The notes beneath the pieces are model-generated. The model made no database searches. It saw only the letters and a list, made by a program, of their open reading frames with translations, and was not told the origin of the DNA. Made by a program: the position numbers and the translations under genes. A stretch of 64,000 bases of DNA from Panaeolus papilionaceus (taxonomy: Eukaryota > Basidiomycota > Agaricomycetes > Agaricales), in NCBI GenBank assembly GCA_015501605.1, contig JADNRZ010000030.1:310001-374000 (forward strand). The letters are read 5' to 3'. Shown here one piece after another: positions 48,829-60,030 of the stretch; the first letter of the stretch is position 1, and the number at the start of each line of letters is the position of its first letter.

Positions 48829-49445
48829 ACACTCTACCTGGTCTCTGGTTTCAATATCCTTTATACGTCGACATCATGCGAGATGGAATTTTTTGCTAGA
48901 GTCACTTGGTATCCGTCGGAACATTGTTTCTTGGTCTTAAGCGCTCAAATCCCTGCGTGGCTATGCATCTTAGAAATTCATGGTTTGCGAGAGTCTGGCG
49001 TACATAGAACATAAAGTAAACAATCATACTATGTTGGCAGCAGTCTATTATTCAGAAAACTAGCTATGGGATTTAAATCTTAAATGAAAGGGACAACATG
49101 AGCATTACTACAGTAACCATCCATCCTGGCGTCTTGAAGGACATAGCCGACGATTCATTGCCGTCAATCATCGCAAGAGTAGGTCCGGTGTATGTTGTGT
49201 TTTCTAGTGTCCCAGCCAGAACATCCAAGTGTTGAGACCATTTCATGATTAGGATCCCCATGTTCCAGGAGCAGAGACTCAGGGTGTCTAACTCTGTACC
49301 TCGATCACCATTCTCTGATTCAAATTCAAACATCAGAATGAAACCAAGATCTCATTGAGACTTGTTGTGCCTCCCCCCGCTCTTTGCCCCACTCTCATCG
49401 CTATCCCAATCACAAACTACATCTCAAAAAAGATTCTTTACTATT
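48829..49445. other. Intergenic between copy C and the orphan gene
   Basis: Starts with the copy C 3' flank; AAACACTCTACCTGGTCTC is echoed at 51205-51225. No supported gene. A minus-strand frame at 49073-49333 has no recognisable content. Confidence 0.4.
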
Positions 49446-51121
49446 ATGTCTCTTGTCGCAGCAAGATCATCCGACGAAAGGATTCAAAATATGAACGCAC
49501 CTCAAATCGGTCGAGCTGCAAAAGCTGTGTTTGAGAAATTAGCCTCAGTCGTCGTTTCCGACAGCCCGTACGATTCTTTAGTTGTCCCATTGTTCTTTTA
49601 CCTACCGTTAACATACAACTCGGATCAGGTTTGATTATAATACCTCACGAAAACTGCGAAAAGAATCCAGGCGGTTTGCACAAGCTGTGCAGCATCAGCT
49701 CTCTGCGTTAGATTGCACCACACTGGCCATAGGGTCTATCTTGGCTTCTTCGAAACGATGGGATGAAAATTCAGCACAATCAAGGGTTAGGACTTTGTAT
49801 GATGTTGATACTGATGTGCGTCAGCCACGTCAGCACTTTCTGGATTCTTTGTGCGCCTTCACAGAAGCTAAGACGGGGATTTCCGCTGTGTGTTGGCCTC
49901 CTGGTCTCTTCCGTTTCGCTCAATGGCATCACTCATCCATTCTCTGCAGGCCTTCGATCAATATATTAAAGCGCACGGCGCCAAAGCTGTCATAGAGCTC
50001 ACAATCGAGTCTAGAGGTGCTTCCATCTGTGCGTAATCTATCTGTGACCAATATATCTAGTATGCTCACATACCTTTTTAATCTGCAGATCATAAACATG
50101 ATGAAACCCTCAGGCTATCGGCGCGAGAGCTTGCGACAGACCTGATCAAGAATATTGAACTCCTCGAGACAAATACACGTGCAATTCATGAATGGCTTGC
50201 GGAAATGGTGGACGCTGCTCACTGCAATCTCCAAGACGAAAACACTGCAACCTATTTCTATGCACCACTTGCTGAGTGTCCTTTTTGGTCTGATGATTGT
50301 CAATCCGAGCTGGAAATCGACTGCAAAAAGATCTCGTCTGTTCAGAGCCAGGTAAAGACTCTTTGATTCAATGCAGGCAATGATCATGAATCTTGACCTC
50401 TTTCCTATTTCAGCTCGCATGCTATGCCTCTGAATTCAAGAACGTGTTTCCTACTTTGAAGGTCACTCCCCATGAGGATTTCCTTGAGCTTCGAAAAAAA
50501 ACCCCAAAACCGCCAGAGCCAAAGGTGGTGATCCCCCAGCCTGAGGCCAACTTGAAGCAGAAGACATACCCCGTCGTTCCAAGGTCGGTGTTGGTGGGTC
50601 ATATCCCCCCACCATGTGGTGGCTCCTTTGAGGTATCTCTTGAGGGTTTCGACAAATTCAGCAGCAAGACATCGCGCGTGATCATGAAGATGGAGATGCA
50701 GTTGCCGGCCCACAATGTGTTGCCATTGCGAGAGGTTGCAGTTCGGTGTCAGTTTTACCCCACTGGCAAGGACAACCCACTCTCAACTTCCCTGCTGTGC
50801 ATTTCTGATTGCTTTCCTCAAAGAGCAATCGATTTGAACAAGGACCCTGGCGTGTTACCTTACAACTGCAATGCTGATTTAGAGCTGAAGTGCTCGTTGG
50901 CAGATCTTTTGGAATGGAGGCTTTCACGCAGACTGTCGATGTGGGACTGGGTGGGTAGGTCATCGAGTTCTGTCATTCCGACACAGTTCCCCTTCTCCTT
51001 CAACCTTTCCCACACCGTCGACATGGACGTTGAAGTAGAGGTGGAATTTACATGTCAGGCAAGATGGTCTAAGAGCACACATCATCTCAAAAAAGCAAAA
51101 TTTTCACTTCCAGCACTGTAA
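49446..51121 (+). CDS. Orphan protein of unknown function
   Basis: Multi-exon gene starting near the ATG at 49446 (MSLVAARSSDERIQNMNAP). Visible parts: AVFEKLASVVVSDSPYDSLV; QHQLSALDCTTLAIGSILAS; AFDQYIKAHGAKAVIELTIE; after a clear TCTGCAG acceptor, YHKHDETLRLSARELATDLI and ATYFYAPLAECPFWSDDCQS; and the long last exon from about 50415 with LACYASEFKNVFPTLKVTPH, KTPKPPEPKVVIPQPE, VPRSVLVGHIPPPCGGSFEV and a final beta-rich part ending KKAKFSLPAL. The first two introns are not resolved. No domain recognised. It lies where a GRDP copy would be expected, because a GRDP tail follows 17 bases after its stop, so it may have been inserted or brought in by rearrangement. Confidence 0.5.
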
Positions 51122-51138
51122 TGGTATATATTTTCACT

Positions 51139-51240
51139 GGAGGTGGTGGGTGCGGGGGTGGTGGAGTTTGTGGGGTGGAGGTTGTGGAGGGGGTAGTTAA
51201 ACACTCTGGTCTCGGGTGTAATTATCTTTATACATCGGCA
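51139..51240 (+). pseudogene. Solo 3' end of a GRDP gene
   Basis: About 100 bases nearly matching the last exon end and 3' flank of copy C (48745-48868). A GGTGGTGGGTGCGGGGGTGG run and more Gly/Cys codons lead to GGGGGTAGTTAA, then ACACTCTGGTCTC and TTTATACATCGGCA, against TTTATACGTCGACA in C. The rest of the gene is absent. Small deletions relative to C disturb the repeat frame. It follows the orphan gene directly. Confidence 0.75.
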
Positions 51241-53097
51241 TAAAAAGAGATGACAATCGACAATATTATTTATTCCTATGGACACAAGGTTGTTATCAAG
51301 TTCTAGTACAATTTCAACTTGAATTCGATACTTTAAAATATGAATTGACATGAAGAAATGGGTCTCGTGGATAATACTAACGTTGTATTCTGGCGGGGCG
51401 TCTATTGAAAATAATCGAATGTGGTTGTTACCACTTATAATTAGATTTGACCAACAGGGGTACCAGTATCACCAGTATTTACACCTATACAAATATTATA
51501 GCAATTAACCACCACAACCGCCGCATCCTCCGCCACACCCTCCGCAGCCTGAGGCTGTGCCAGTAGTCCCTGCGCAAGTACTCCCATCTCCGGACGTAAA
51601 GTTGTCCACTCCTCCACTCCCACATCCCCCACCGCAGTTGCCTCCTGATCCGCACTTCGAGGTCATAGTTGTGATCAGTTGTTCAGATTTCGAAGCTAAA
51701 ATATGGAGCTCGGGACCTACATTTCCGCACCCGGAAGTAGGGTTATATACAGCTCCTCCGTCGTGTGGTACACACCCACCTATGGCGCCATAGTACAACG
51801 GAATAGGAGCTAAAAATACAATATCGTATGGCGAGTACGTCGCTGTTCCATTGCGATCTCTTTCTCTTGAGCTCGCACTCGCGCTGTTATTAAGTTCAGC
51901 GGAATGAGGTCCCTTCGAGACCCCACTGACGGTAAATCCACTCGCACCAGCCTTTGCTACTTTCTGGTCCAACAACTTCTTCCTCTTCTCCAACTTCTCC
52001 GCCCTCTTTCTTCTCTGCTTCATCAGGGAATCATACTTCTTGGACATCCTCTCGTGTCGGTACCTCCCGACATCAAACCCATCCCCTGCGATAACCCCCT
52101 TGCTCGTGAAGCGCACGGCATTATGATCGCTCGGATGCGTGGCAATCATTGCGTCTGGGCGGTCGGTCGAGGGAATGAGCAGGTTCTTGAACGTGCGTTG
52201 GGGCTGCTGACTTTCCAACCGCGACGGGCCTTCTGCACTGGAGTTACTCGACGAGAAACTGAGCATTCTGGAGATGCGGCTTCCGATCGAAAATGGGTCT
52301 TTTAGGTCTTCCGCCTTTTGCCCCGGGTGCGGACACCCGCAGTGCGTATATGGGATACCGAACCTGTGTTTCCAGAGCTTGCAAGTGTTGTCAAACGCAG
52401 ATGAGAGTCGGACGCCTTCAACTTTGTCGTCACTGAGATTAACATAATTTAGTCGATCATTTAGCTGGGAGGAGGAAGGGGGCTCGTATACATACTGGTC
52501 AATGAAGCGTTTCACATAACGCGTGGTATCTTGCATGTATTTCGTCGGGTGCAGCTGGTGTGTATGCCACACGAGATCGATATCGAGGGTAGGGACACAG
52601 AATGAGTTGACGGTGGGCCATACAGACAACAAATCCAAGAACCTTAAATTTAAGTTATGGAGTTTTTTAACAACATTTAGAGGAACATCTGGCCCTTAAC
52701 AATAACGTACCCATGGTACCTCGCCGTTGCACGATGTAGCACAATTTCGTGGTCTGCACCATCAAAAAAGCCATATTTTGTCCAGCCTAAATCGTACATT
52801 TTCTTGACAAATGAGCCTTGACGCAAGACCTGTTTTATTCGAAGGTTTAATCTTTTTTTTTTTTGTAAATGATAAAGAATACCCACGGCTCCGACAAGGT
52901 CCAGCGAGTAGGGTTTATCGTCATTATAAGCAGACATGATGCGGCCGAGTCTGAATGGTGCATAGAACGTAGTGTAAGTCAGGAAATGGGCAGCGAAAAG
53001 CAACGCATGGCATAGGACGACTCACGGTCTAGATGGGCCAAACGGCTGCAGCGTGGATCTCAGCTTCTCCAATGAATATCCGGAAAATATCACTATC

Positions 53098-53362
53098 CAG
53101 CCTCCTACCCAGGCGTTACTGGAAGAGGAAAGCTTCGCGAGTGTTTAAATGAGTGAAGAGAAGAGAAGAGATGCGAAAATACTTTTTATTATAATCGCCT
53201 TCACCTGTCTCTAGTTTAACCGAATATTATCCGACTTTCATTTCCTAATGCGTGCTTTCACTCTTCCAGCAACGCCTGGCACAAAACACGAGAAAACAAA
53301 AGGGTCGCGACACGGCTTGAACATGGCAACGTCAACGGAGCCTGAAATATTCGGCGATATCA
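53098..53362 (+). repeat. Left long terminal inverted repeat
   Basis: Pairs with 53965-54250. Nearly identical outer block 53098-53132, a more diverged middle (TAGTTTAACCGA near 53213), and a nearly perfect inner block from CTTTCACTCTTCCAGC near 53255 to GATATCA at 53362. Confidence 0.8.
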
Positions 53363-53388
53363 GTAATTGACCCCATAAGTAATGTCAC

Positions 53389-53880
53389 TCAAAAAAAAAG
53401 CACAGGCTGCAATATTTGTCGCGTCGCGTCCAATTCCACTCGCATTTTACGCGTCTCAACATGAGCCAAAGGGCTAACATCACACCGGTCGTTGTTCCCA
53501 GTGTTGGGGGCGTTGCGCTCCATTATGTCGGCCATTTCTTCAATCCTAAACTCCTCCAACCGCCTTTGGTCAATATGAGTTGCCTTGAATTGCCAGTTTG
53601 GTTGTGTATGAATCAAATGGTGCAATTCTTCTTTAAAGACCGTCTTCAAGAGCTGTACCTCCCGGGTAAGAGCTTTAGTTGACATGATATGCCCAGGCAT
53701 TAAGCGATGTGCATTAAGAACCACTGTGATCTCCTCCGAGTCACATTCAGTGAGGAGAGACTGTTGGGAAGGGTGACCCAATAATGAAGGGTCGGTCAAG
53801 AGCTTGAGAAAAAAGCCACCAGCTGGAACCTTCAGCTGTAAAAACATGTCCAAAATTTTATGAAAATGAGAGTTGTCCAT
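53389..53880 (-). CDS. 163-residue open frame inside the Mutator-like element
   Basis: One uninterrupted frame from the ATG ending at 53880 (MDNSHFHKILDMFLQLKVPA). Stretches include GGFFLKLLTDPSLLGHPSQQ, ITVVLNAHRLMPGHIMSTKA, LIHTQPNWQFKATHIDQRRL and IEEMADIMERNAPNTGNND. The pattern HPSQ...LL...N-A-HR and W-F-A...Q...F-I-x-x-MA-x-x-M-x-x-x-AP recalls the N-terminal part of agaricomycete DUF6589 transposon-linked proteins; this is a memory-based match. It fills the space between the terminal repeats. It may be a remnant of a parent element's protein or captured host coding DNA. No catalytic motif is present. Confidence 0.5.
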   Translation of the reverse strand: MDNSHFHKILDMFLQLKVPAGGFFLKLLTDPSLLGHPSQQSLLTECDSEEITVVLNAHRLMPGHIMSTKALTREVQLLKTVFKEELHHLIHTQPNWQFKATHIDQRRLEEFRIEEMADIMERNAPNTGNNDRCDVSPLAHVETRKMRVELDATRQILQPVLFF

Positions 53881-53964
53881 TGATTCTTATCGAAGAGCAG
53901 TCCTATTGATATCTATCAATTCTAATCTATGAGAGCACCTCGGACAGTCACAACAGGTCACATA

Positions 53965-54250
53965 TGATATCGCCGAATATTTCAGGCTCCGTTGATGTTG
54001 CCATGTTCAAGCCGTGTCGCGACCCTTTTGTTTTCTCGTGTTTTGTGCCAGGCGTTGCTGGAAGAGTGAAAGGCCACTTTTGGAAATACAAGTCGCTTAA
54101 ACCTCGGTTAAACTATAAGGGTACGAGGGGGAGGATAGAATCTCGTATTTCTCTTTGATTATATTTCTCTTTCTCAACATTCTCTCTATTCTATTCTCTC
54201 TCACTTTCACATAGCCTTTCCTCTTCCAGCAGCGCCTGGGTAGGAGGCTG
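53965..54250 (-). repeat. Right long terminal inverted repeat
   Basis: Reverse complement of the left repeat. The inner block starts TGATATCGCCGAATATTTC, the outer block is at 54216-54250, and it is followed at once by the target duplication. Confidence 0.8.
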
Positions 54251-55582
54251 ATCACTATCGCAATAGTGGCGGCTTGCAATGCATGAGGAGTCGTAGTTGG
54301 GAACGAGACCCCTGCCGCTTCCAATACTCGAGGTCGAGCGGTGACTTGCCAGTAATCTTGACTTTCCTCTGGCTGGAATCGGGTACCACTATAAGTAAAA
54401 AAGCGAACCCATAACCATCAATCATGCATGAACACCGATTGTTCTATATGAAGAAGGAACTTACGCAATAGTTCCCCGCGGAGTGGTGACAGGAGCAGCG
54501 AGATCATTCGCAAACTTCCGTACCGCAAGCTTCTCCTTTGTAACATCCTGAATTCCGCAGTAGTTGAGACAAGGAGCTGTGAATCCCTCCTGCAGGTATC
54601 CCTTTCCTTGCCCATAACGATCAATATAGTCTACCTTTGTGTTAGTACTAGTGGAAATAGAACAAGAAAAATTCAAACGAACCAACTGTAAGAGAATGAG
54701 AACAGAGTGGACATATGATCTCTTTGACGCCAGAGCTCAGGAGTTCCGCGCCCTGGATGGGGTCGAATGGTGTAACGGACTTCCTATCCCAAAATTCTAT
54801 TCTCTGACGGGATGGATCCGACTTCAAAAACGTGTGCACATCCATTGTCTGCTCGAATTTGGGTTGGTTTACTTCAGTCTAGATAAATTCTGTGGGAATG
54901 CGATGATACGCACGAGTGCAGTGGCGAGATGCTGATCGAGCTGTCTAAGCGCTCGCAGTGTGCCCCTCATTTCGTCCTCCCCGTACCATCTGGGTTATCT
55001 CGTCAGCAGAACTTCATTAAACACACTCGAAGGGATTGTGACGCACTTTGGGTTTAACATGTATGCATGCCAGACCTAGAGAGCACATCGTCATTCAAGT
55101 CAGCTATACAGAACCTTCAACACGCGGTGACATACCATAAGCACATCAATGGGAGGTATCACAGTAGACCACTCATTCCAACAATCAACGTTATACTCGA
55201 GGCTACGACACCAATTATCAAATCTAAACACTCCCAATTGCAATCAGTTTGATTTCAAAGGACGACAACCCAGCGCTCACCTCTCAACCGCCAACGCCAC
55301 AAACCACCCCCACCTCCTAGTCTTCGGCTTCGGCTCCCTCTCAGTACCCACATCCGCAAAGGTCGTGGACTCAACCCTCTCTTTGAGCTCATAAAAAGCA
55401 TGTAGAAGCGCCAAATGTCCTTTGAGTTCAGGAATCCCAACGAGGGGTCTTTCTGTCATCTGTTTGCCGATCATGAACTGGGTAGGTGGGGAGTACTCGG
55501 GTGGGCCAGCGTCGGGTATGCCTGTAGGCCTTGAGGAGCCCGGGGCTGGGTTAGGGGTGTATGCAGGGAGACCCTCATCCAT

Positions 55583-57447
55583 TGCTGGTATGGGGAACAA
55601 GTCGAAGTTGGATGCCAGGTATAAATGCTTCCTGACATTACTAGTTAAGATAGCTACGGACCCGTTTGTCAACACTGATTGCAGAACCTGCCCATGTGGT
55701 CTGGACTTGAACTTGTCCGAATCGTTCTGCTGTTTGTATAACATGCTTCATAGCTGTGAGTCTCCTGCGGCCATTATCTATTCTAACAAGTAGACAATTC
55801 AATGAACGTCCAACTATCTGAAGGTGTTTCAGGGACGAATTCAGTCGGCTAAAATTAGCGAGTAATCACTCTGAATGCGACTGGGCAGCACTGACCATTT
55901 ATGGGTGGCTTTTCGGCGGGACCTCGCTACATACATTCAGATGCTCACTGATGCCGGGGTCTTCGGCTTCAGCATGGCTGCAAAAATGCCAGTACCATCC
56001 ATTTATGAAACCATCATCACTGACAGGTAGTGACAGATATAAAAGACTATTGTATCCAAACAACCTATTCTAACGTCCAGAGGACGAACGTTTGATCGCA
56101 ATGCAACGCAAGGGACTCCAAACATTGCAACACACGTACCCTGCTGGGGTATTACGACAGTTGACGTTGACTCGGGTCAACGACTTCTGACATGGTAGAT
56201 TGAATTCAGGAGACGATGAGGCTGAATTCGTCACTGAGATCGTCGGGGCGTTGGATTTGCTAGTTTGCCTATACGTACCCGTTGCATAATCCAAGGACAT
56301 GACTGCATATATGACTGGCGCCTAAATGTTCCCATTTTCGTGGATCGCCGTCTTTACACGCGCATCTCCTTCTATAAACACACACAGGATGCCCATGTGT
56401 GTGCTAGATATCGATTCGTCTCTGGAATTCAAAATGTATCTACAAGGGCAGGTGGTCAGGCAATTAGTCAAGTGAATCAGGGGGGCAATATTATAATGAG
56501 GGTACTGGTATGCATCGAAGGGTTGAACTAAAAGTTGCTCACAGAAAACCTAGACCTGCCAACGTGAACTCACCTTCTCTCGAAATCACAATTCTCCTAC
56601 ATATCATACATTCAGACAAAGCTCGTATTACTCTCAGCCAGACCTCGAATTCCGATGTACCTGTTGCCGCCGAGTCCTGCACAGTTATTGCCGCCGTTGG
56701 TGATGTTCAGGTCGACAAGGAATGACGTGGTTGAATCGAGGCTGCTTTATTTTAGCTTGGATGAACTAGAATGAACTATTCTTAAAAAGTTCAAAGAGTA
56801 ATTTTGAGCTACTGGATTGTGCGCTGGAGAAACCCCGAGCGAGAATATGCGTTGGGTAACTTCGAAACATCACGATTGGGAATGAGCAACGTAGTCAGGT
56901 TGTGGCATCGTCCCACTAGTACTAACACCTGCTTCGATGATAGACAACCACTGACCCCAACCCACCCGTTGATACCAACACTCCGCTGACACCCATTCCA
57001 GTCCATGCCTCATAATTACAGCATCTCCCGACTTCCCTTTCCTCCCCTTTCCTCGTGATGGACACAACGATTCAATACTTCAATTCTGGTTTTATTACAC
57101 CAAGTTGACACCAAGCCGCGTTGACACGGGCATTCTATTTATTGGTGGTGGGTTTGGTGGAGGAGGCTGTGGTGGTGGTGCCGGGTGAGGTTAGCGCTAG
57201 CCCCGCTGCTTATATTAAGCTTGAACAATGTCTTACTACAGACTGGTTCTCATGTAGTGTTTGTGATGCAACAAATTTATGGACGATTACTCAACGGAGA
57301 ATCCCACTGGCGTCTACATAGATTTATCATTCCCGTCGATTGCATCCACAAGTGTTTGTCGCAATTCTAGCCTTACGTGAATGTCTCAGCGTAAACAGAA
57401 CAAGTATTCAATTAAACTTAATAATATTATAAATTACACTTAAACAA
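55583..57447. other. Intergenic between GRDP copies D and E
   Basis: Copy D promoter at the left. Short frames at 56070-56300 (-; Cys-containing, NVNCRNTPAGYVCCNVW), 56265-56531 (+) and 56510-56725 (+) cannot be assembled into a convincing gene. A glycine-tail-like fragment lies at 57141-57188. Confidence 0.35.
57141..57188 (+). pseudogene. Possible second solo GRDP glycine tail
   Basis: In one frame this reads IGGGFGGGGCGGGAG then TGA, the same kind of Gly/Cys ending as copies B-E, on the strand opposite to D and E. It is only 48 bases, so a chance GGT/GGA-rich run is possible. Confidence 0.35.
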
Positions 57448-58889
57448 TTAACCACCACAACCACCACATCCTCCGCCGCCACATCCACCTCCATTAGCAG
57501 AGTCAGCTCCCGCGCAACCACTCCCCGTCGACGAGCAATTTCCAGAACCAGCGTTATCCATTCCTCCGTTTCCACATCCTCCACCGCACTGTCCTCCTGA
57601 TCCGCACTTTGGGATCATGGTTGTTCAGATGTCAAAACTATAACATATGAAAGCTTGACACTCACATTTCCGCACCCAGTAGTAGGGTTATATACAGCGC
57701 CTCCATAGTACGGCACACACCCACCGATTGCACCGTAGTACAACGGAATAGGAGCCAAAAACACAACGTCGTATGGCGAATACGTTGCTGTTCCATTGCG
57801 ATCTCTTTCCTTTGAGCTCCCGCCCGCGTTGTTATCAACGCAAGTGGAATGAGGTCCCTTCGAAACCCCACCGATGGTTAGTCCACTCGCACCAGCCTTT
57901 GCTAGTTTCTGGTCCAACAACTTCTTCCTCTTCTCCAACTTCTCCACCCTTTTCCTTCTCTGCTTCATCAGCGAGTCATACTTCTTTGACATCCTCTCAT
58001 GTCGATACTTCCCAACCTCAAACCTATTCTTTGCGATAACCCCTTTGCTCGTGAAGCGCACAGCGTTATGATCACTAGGATGCGTGGCGATCAACGTGTC
58101 TGAGCGATCAGTGGAGGGAATGAGGAGGTTCTTAAACGTGTTTTGGGGCTGCTGGCTCCCTAATTGTGACGAGCTCGAACCTTCTGCACTGGAGTTTCTC
58201 GATGAGAAACTAAGCACCCGGGAGATGCGTTTTCCGATCGGGAACGCATATGGGTCTTCGATGTCTTCCGCCTTTTGCCCTGGGTGGGGACATCCGCAGT
58301 GCGTATATGAGATACCGAACCTCTGTTTCCATAATTTGCAGGTAGTGTCAAATGACGATGAGAGTCGGAGGCCTTCCACTTTGTCATCACTGTGAAGTAC
58401 ACATCGTAAAATCAATCATTTGGCTGGGAAGAAACGAGACTGTATACATACTGATCGATGAAGCGTTTCACATAATGCGTAGTATCTTGCATATAATTTG
58501 TGGGGTGTAGCTGATGCGTGTGCCAGACGAGATCGATATCGAGGGTAGGGACACAGAACGAGTTGGGTGATGCGTATAACAGGTCCAAGAACCTTCAATG
58601 ATGGACATTTGTCAACGACATGCAGTGGGATATTCGAAACAAAGGTTACATACCCATGGTACCTTGCCGTAGCATGATGGAGCACAAATTCGTGGTCCTC
58701 GCTGTCGAAAAGGCCCTGCTTTGTCCAGCCTAAATTGTGCATTTTCTGAACGAACGAGCCTTGACGTAATACCTGTTTGTTCGAAGGGCGATTAAAATAC
58801 CTCTTTTTCAAATTACACTGGATACCCACAGCTCCGACAAGGTCCAGCGAGTACGGTTTGTCGTCATTATAAGCAGACATGATGCGGCC

Positions 58890-60030
58890 CACTGCAGACC
58901 CACGAAGTAAGGAAAAACCTCAATGGGATCTGTGAGGTTATTCCTTCTTCAATGGAGGATCTTCCCGCATCCAGCTTTGCCTAGAGAAGTTGAGAAAAGG
59001 TAAGGAAAAACCACTCTTTAAGTGAGGTAATTCCTCAATTATTCTGGGTTCGTAAATACCTTATGCCTCGCTTTAAAAATTACGGTTTATCCTCCGGGTA
59101 TTATCAAAAACCGCCCCCATTTTCGGCGGTTTTCCCTTCCTTCAGGTTTTTCCGACCTCAAGCATTAAATGTGAATTAAATATATATTTCTCACCAGTTT
59201 GGTCGGTTACGGAAATTCACACCAATAATAAATATTTGTAAAATATTATTTATTCAAAAACATTAATACACACGTGATGATTACGCATAGACTAAGTACA
59301 AAATACCACAAAAAAGGTTTATACGTCAGTTACTGGAATATGAGTGGAAATAATACCAAGATGATTCTCAGTCTGAAGGAGACATAATTAGTGAGAATTT
59401 TGAAAGAGAATGATAGAGGAGGTAACATACCTTGCACCTTCAAGCTGAGCTCTACATTGTTTCTGCTCACGTTAGGAAGGGGTAAACAAGATGAATAAAG
59501 AGAAAGACTCACATTATTACCCAGTTAAGCACACAGTCAAGGGAGCTAATAGTCCACTGTACATTTCCGATGTCTCTAGTTTCAATTGGTTAGGAGTGAA
59601 AAGTGGGAGTGTCACTGTGGACAGGAGAACATCAGAGTGGTTGTGGTGCAAGTGCGAGAGATGCGATGCTTGAAATAATTACCTTGTTCGAATATAAACC
59701 ACATGCACGTGAATGACATCATAAACACTCTCGAAAACTTCAAAGTTCAATTTTGATAGAGTCTCCCTGCCGAAAACCTCCACCTTCCGTTCGTAAATAT
59801 ACTTCGTTTCCAAATATGTATTATCCAATTTGAATTTGTTTTTTTGCTTCCACTGTGTACCTCCATATGTTGGGGGCGGTTTTATCCTGACTTTATACAC
59901 CTTAAGGTAAGTTACAGCCAAACGAGGCTCTTTTTTACTTCCGTGGAGGAAATAACCTTAATTTGAAGGAGTATTTATCCTCAAGAAATTCCTTCCGGTG
60001 GGTTTAACCTTAACTTATGGGCCCATAGTG
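58890..60030. mobile_element. Non-autonomous CACTA-like element in GRDP copy E
   Basis: The 1141-base insertion is flanked by the 3-base duplication GCC (58887-58889 and 60031-60033). Removing the element and one GCC restores the sequence found in copy D. The right end read inward begins CACTATGGGCCCATAAGTT, and the left end begins CACTGCAGACCCACGAAGT. CACTA ends with 3-base duplications define the CACTA/EnSpm group. Subterminal motifs of the form AAGGTTAAACC / AAGGAAAAACC and GAGGTTATTCC recur near both ends. No transposase is visible, so it is non-autonomous. The inside holds a coding-like minus-strand segment. Confidence 0.78.
59679..59935 (-). CDS. Possible captured coding segment in the CACTA-like element
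   Basis: An open frame without its own ATG: LAVTYLKVYKVRIKPPPTYG, TQWKQKNKFKLDNTYLETKY, FGRETLSKLNFEVFESVYDV, IHVHVVYIRTR, then a GTAATT donor. The pattern of beta strands with KVRIKPP..WKQKNKFKL is faintly C2-like. Further minus-strand pieces with coding character follow (LPLFTPNQLKLETSEMYSGL near 59610-59525; NNVELSLKVQ near 59460-59430), but the intron phases do not all agree, so I cannot build one gene. May be a captured host gene fragment. Confidence 0.3.

Larger units (their letters stand above)
53098..54250. mobile_element. Non-autonomous Mutator-like element in GRDP copy D
   Basis: The 1153-base insertion is flanked by a perfect 9-base duplication, ATCACTATC (53089-53097 and 54251-54259). 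Ends begin CAGCCTCCTACCCAGGCG, with 33 of 35 outer bases matching in inverted orientation. Inverted similarity continues inward in blocks to about 53362 and 53965, giving long terminal repeats of roughly 265-285 bases; the inner 100 bases are almost perfect. Long terminal repeats plus a 9-base target duplication are the signature of Mutator-like elements; hAT elements make 8. No transposase is present, so it depends on another element. The centre carries a 163-codon open frame on the minus strand. Confidence 0.85.
51505..55582 (-). pseudogene. GRDP copy D, split by a Mutator-like element
   Basis: A full GRDP gene of the C subgroup, from the ATG ending at 55582 (MDEGLPAYTPNPAPG) to TAA at 51505-51507. 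All exons are recognisable: RRWGWFVALAVER; VWHAYMLNPK; RWYGEDEMRGTL; FWDRKSVTPFDP; GQGKGYLQEGFTAPCLNYCG; GTRFQPEESQDYWQV, then ALQAATIAIVI; [insertion 53098-54250]; VIFSGYSLEKLRSTL; GRIMSAYNDDKPYSLDLVGA; VLRQGSFVKKMYDLGW; TLDIDLVWHTHQLHPTKY; FGIPYTHCGCPHPGQKAE; ATHPSDHNAVRF; a KYDSLMKQRRKRAEKLEKRK coil; and a CGSGGNCGGGCGSGG tail. The reading frame continues exactly across the target duplication, and the rest of the gene is undamaged. The interruption therefore looks recent. As it stands the gene should not make a full protein. Confidence 0.78.

Noticed and set aside
48640..48836. GGT/GGA-rich DNA as a minisatellite or CRISPR-like array
   Set aside because: It is the in-frame Cys-Gly tail of a protein and has no spacer-repeat regularity.
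53098..54250. hAT origin for the element in copy D
   Set aside because: Ends start with CAG as in some hAT elements, but the duplication is 9 bases, not 8, and the long inverted repeats fit Mutator-like elements better.
56070..56300. Small Cys-containing secreted protein or hydrophobin
   Set aside because: No signal peptide, the Cys pattern is not that of hydrophobins, and no exon chain could be built.
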